Of a stretch of 7,234 bases of DNA, positions 5,661-7,234 are shown in pieces (the first letter of the stretch is position 1; every line of letters starts with the position of its first letter). The DNA comes from an uncultured Eggerthella sp. (GTDB taxonomy: Bacteria > Actinomycetota > Coriobacteriia > Coriobacteriales > Eggerthellaceae). The stretch is from NCBI GenBank assembly GCA_902464295.1, contig CABQIW010000051.1:1-7234 (forward strand), in the 5' to 3' direction. The notes below the pieces were generated by a model. That model saw only the letters and a list, made by a program, of their open reading frames with translations. It did no database searches and was not told the origin of the DNA. The position numbers and the translations under genes were made by a program.

Positions 5661-6575
5661 CTAGACCTTCAAATAGCGACGCATAGCGAACACTGAACCC
5701 AGCAAACCGATGACCAGGCCAGCGCAGAGAAGCGCTACGTAAATGAGAACGAACGTAACCGGATCGACATTGATCGGAAGCCACGGAAGCGCTGCGGTAA
5801 TGCGCGGAAGCGCGAAGAGGCGAATAAGCTCTATAACCCCTATAGCAAGCAGTGCACCGATGACCGCATGTAAGGCGCCTTCAGCAAGGAAAGGACCACG
5901 AATGAAGCCATTCGATGCACCAACCAAGCGCATGATCGCAATTTCCTTGCGGCGCGCGAGAATAGCCAGACGGATGGTGTTATTGATGAAGATGAACGCA
6001 ATGAGCACGAGCACGATAATAAGCCCAATACCGATATAGCGAATGGCATTCGTAAGCGAAAAGAGCTTGTCGACCGTCTTCTGGCCATACTGAAGCGAAT
6101 CAGAAGGATCATCCGGGTTGTCACAGATCTTCAAGAACGTTTCGTTCTCAAGAATGCGGTTCGCAATATCTGAAACCGACTGCGCTTCTGAAAGGTTCAC
6201 ATCGATCGAAGCCGGAAGCGGATTCTCTCCATCAAGCTGAGCGACGATATCGGGATTCGATGTCATCGAGTTAGTGAAGTTCTCGAGCGCCTGTTCCTTA
6301 GTGGTAAAATCCACACTCTCAACGCCAGGCAACTCCTGGATGTACTGCTCAACCGCATGAATATCCTGCTCGGAAGCATCATCAGCAACATAAGCCGTGA
6401 TCGAAACCTGATTCTCAACCGATGTAACGACGTTATTGATGATAACACCGCAAATGCAGAAGATGCCGATGATAAGCAACGAAAGAAAGATCGTGATGAT
6501 CGAACCTAAGGCTGTTGAAAGATTACGCTTGAAACCAGTGAGCGATTCACGGAAGAAATAGAGCAAACTAGACAT
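5661..6575 (-). CDS. ftsX: Cell division protein FtsX (ABC-type membrane subunit)
   Basis: FtsX is the membrane half of the FtsEX complex, which passes ATP hydrolysis by FtsE across the membrane to activate peptidoglycan hydrolases during division or elongation. The 304 residues, the usual size, show the family topology: cytosolic N-terminus, TM1 (about 22-50), an extracellular domain (about 52-170) with SVDFTTKEQAL and NPLPASIDV, TM2 (about 178-204), the cytosolic signature NTIRLAILARRKEIAIMRLVGA (199-220, here split by its charge cluster ARRKE), TM3 (about 228-252), TM4 (about 273-297) and a cytosolic C-terminus. The ATG overlaps the ftsE stop by 8 bases, so the two subunits are translationally coupled. 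A G-rich stretch within ftsE (six G's, 6588-6593 region) may act as a distant ribosome binding site. No peptidoglycan hydrolase or coiled-coil adaptor gene adjoins it in the window. Confidence 0.97.
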   Translation of the reverse strand: MSSLLYFFRESLTGFKRNLSTALGSIITIFLSLLIIGIFCICGVIINNVVTSVENQVSITAYVADDASEQDIHAVEQYIQELPGVESVDFTTKEQALENFTNSMTSNPDIVAQLDGENPLPASIDVNLSEAQSVSDIANRILENETFLKICDNPDDPSDSLQYGQKTVDKLFSLTNAIRYIGIGLIIVLVLIAFIFINNTIRLAILARRKEIAIMRLVGASNGFIRGPFLAEGALHAVIGALLAIGVIELIRLFALPRITAALPWLPINVDPVTFVLIYVALLCAGLVIGLLGSVFAMRRYLKV

Positions 6576-7234
6576 CGAAACCGTACACCCCCCTATCCTG
6601 GTCGCGAGTAAGATGGCCTTTATCGAGCGCGACGACGCGACGACGCATATTGTCTACCATCTCACGGTCATGCGTAGCAACGAGCACGGTAGTACCCGTG
6701 CGGTTGATGCGCTCGAGCAAATCCATGATGCCACGCGAGTTCTGCGGGTCAAGATTACCTGTTGGCTCGTCGCAAACGAGTAAGGGCGGACGATTGACGA
6801 TAGCACGCGCAATGCTAACGCGCTGCTGTTCGCCGCCAGAAAGCTGGTCAGGAAGCTTATCGAGCTTGTCTGCCAAACCAACCAAGCGCAGAACCTCAGG
6901 CACTTGCGTACGAATGATGTGGCGCGATTTGCCGATTACTTCGAGCGCGAACGAAACGTTCTCGAAGACCGTTTTATTTGGCAGCAACTTAAAATCCTGA
7001 AAGACACAACCGATGTTGCGACGCAGATAGGGCACGCGCCAATTGCGCATCGAAGAGAGATCCTCATCAGCAACATAGATGTGACCAGAAGTAGCCGTGA
7101 GTTCACGGGTAAGCAGCTTGATGAACGTTGACTTTCCTGACCCTGAATGACCGACGAGAAAAACGAATTCGCCGGGATAGATATGCAGCGAAACGTCATC
7201 GAGCGCTGGCTTGTTGGGCTGAGCGGCATAGATC
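6568..7234 (-). CDS. ftsE: Cell division ATP-binding protein FtsE (N-terminus outside window)
   Basis: FtsE is the cytosolic ATPase of the FtsEX complex and connects it to FtsZ. The frame is open to the right edge; 221 residues are visible, so with a usual length near 228 only about the first eight to ten codons are missing. An ATG at 7050 is internal, because the Walker A motif lies upstream of it. In order: Walker A GHSGSGKST (7126-7152), the Q-loop VFQDFKLLPNKTVFENV that typifies FtsE, the ABC signature LSGGEQQR, Walker B LLVCDEPTGNLDP, and the H-loop VATHD. The residue after the first Walker A glycine is His where proline is more common. The C-terminus (DRGVYGFDV) overlaps the ftsX start by 8 bases. 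FtsE leads the genes seen here; the operon promoter must lie beyond the window. In many Gram-positives prfB is found upstream, which cannot be checked here. Confidence 0.97.
   Translation of the reverse strand, partial: IYAAQPNKPALDDVSLHIYPGEFVFLVGHSGSGKSTFIKLLTRELTATSGHIYVADEDLSSMRNWRVPYLRRNIGCVFQDFKLLPNKTVFENVSFALEVIGKSRHIIRTQVPEVLRLVGLADKLDKLPDQLSGGEQQRVSIARAIVNRPPLLVCDEPTGNLDPQNSRGIMDLLERINRTGTTVLVATHDREMVDNMRRRVVALDKGHLTRDQDRGVYGFDV

Noticed and set aside
6588..6593. Six-G run near the end of ftsE as a programmed frameshift site
   Set aside because: The zero frame continues normally to the usual FtsE length and a properly overlapping ftsX start; no stimulatory structure or alternative product is apparent. 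It may at most aid ftsX initiation.
7048..7050. ATG at 7050 as the ftsE start
   Set aside because: The frame stays open to the edge and encodes the Walker A motif and preceding beta strands upstream of this ATG, so the ATG is internal.
1..7234. CRISPR array, mobile element, prophage, defence system or toxin-antitoxin pair
   Set aside because: No direct-repeat array, terminal inverted repeats, transposase, integrase or small paired antisense genes are seen; every gene but the distal small one and the edge fragment belongs to a housekeeping family.

Overview
This window looks like a stretch of core chromosome from a Gram-positive actinobacterium, most likely of the class Coriobacteriia (an Eggerthella/Cryptobacterium-type organism). 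This placement is an inference from protein character, a base composition near 50% G+C judged by eye, and gene order; no database search was run. There are no insertion sequences, phage genes, CRISPR arrays, tRNA or rRNA genes.

Layout. Almost everything is on the minus strand, so transcription runs from right to left. In that order the genes are ftsE (its first few codons lie beyond the right edge), ftsX, an S41 C-terminal-processing-type protease with a PDZ domain, an RNase R-type exoribonuclease, an M42 metallo-aminopeptidase, smpB, and a small charged protein of unknown function. ftsE and ftsX overlap by 8 bases. Other junctions are 2 to 30 bases, except a 106-base gap between the exoribonuclease and the M42 peptidase that holds a perfect TATAAT and a strong ribosome binding site. 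The genes therefore probably form one long operon with an internal promoter for the last three. At the left edge, the last 22 codons of a plus-strand gene run towards this operon, and a 17-bp-stem hairpin terminator lies between the two.

Function. FtsE (ATPase) and FtsX (membrane protein) form the ABC-type complex that controls peptidoglycan hydrolysis at division. The adjacent S41 protein is a membrane-anchored extracytoplasmic protein that may process envelope proteins. RNase R and SmpB both take part in trans-translation and decay of non-stop mRNA, and the M42 enzyme is a peptide-trimming aminopeptidase. The cluster appears to combine three neighbourhoods known elsewhere: ftsEX-ctp and rnr-smpB (Firmicutes) and ftsEX-smpB (Actinobacteria).

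Most notable points. In the S41 protein the canonical catalytic serine position is glycine, with a serine one residue later, while the catalytic lysine and the aspartate and glutamine are kept. The RNase R is short and lacks both the N-terminal helix-turn-helix and the C-terminal lysine-rich tail. Seven of eight stop codons are TAG. The palindrome CGATCG occurs 16 times, against about two expected by chance. No convincing undescribed multi-gene system is visible.
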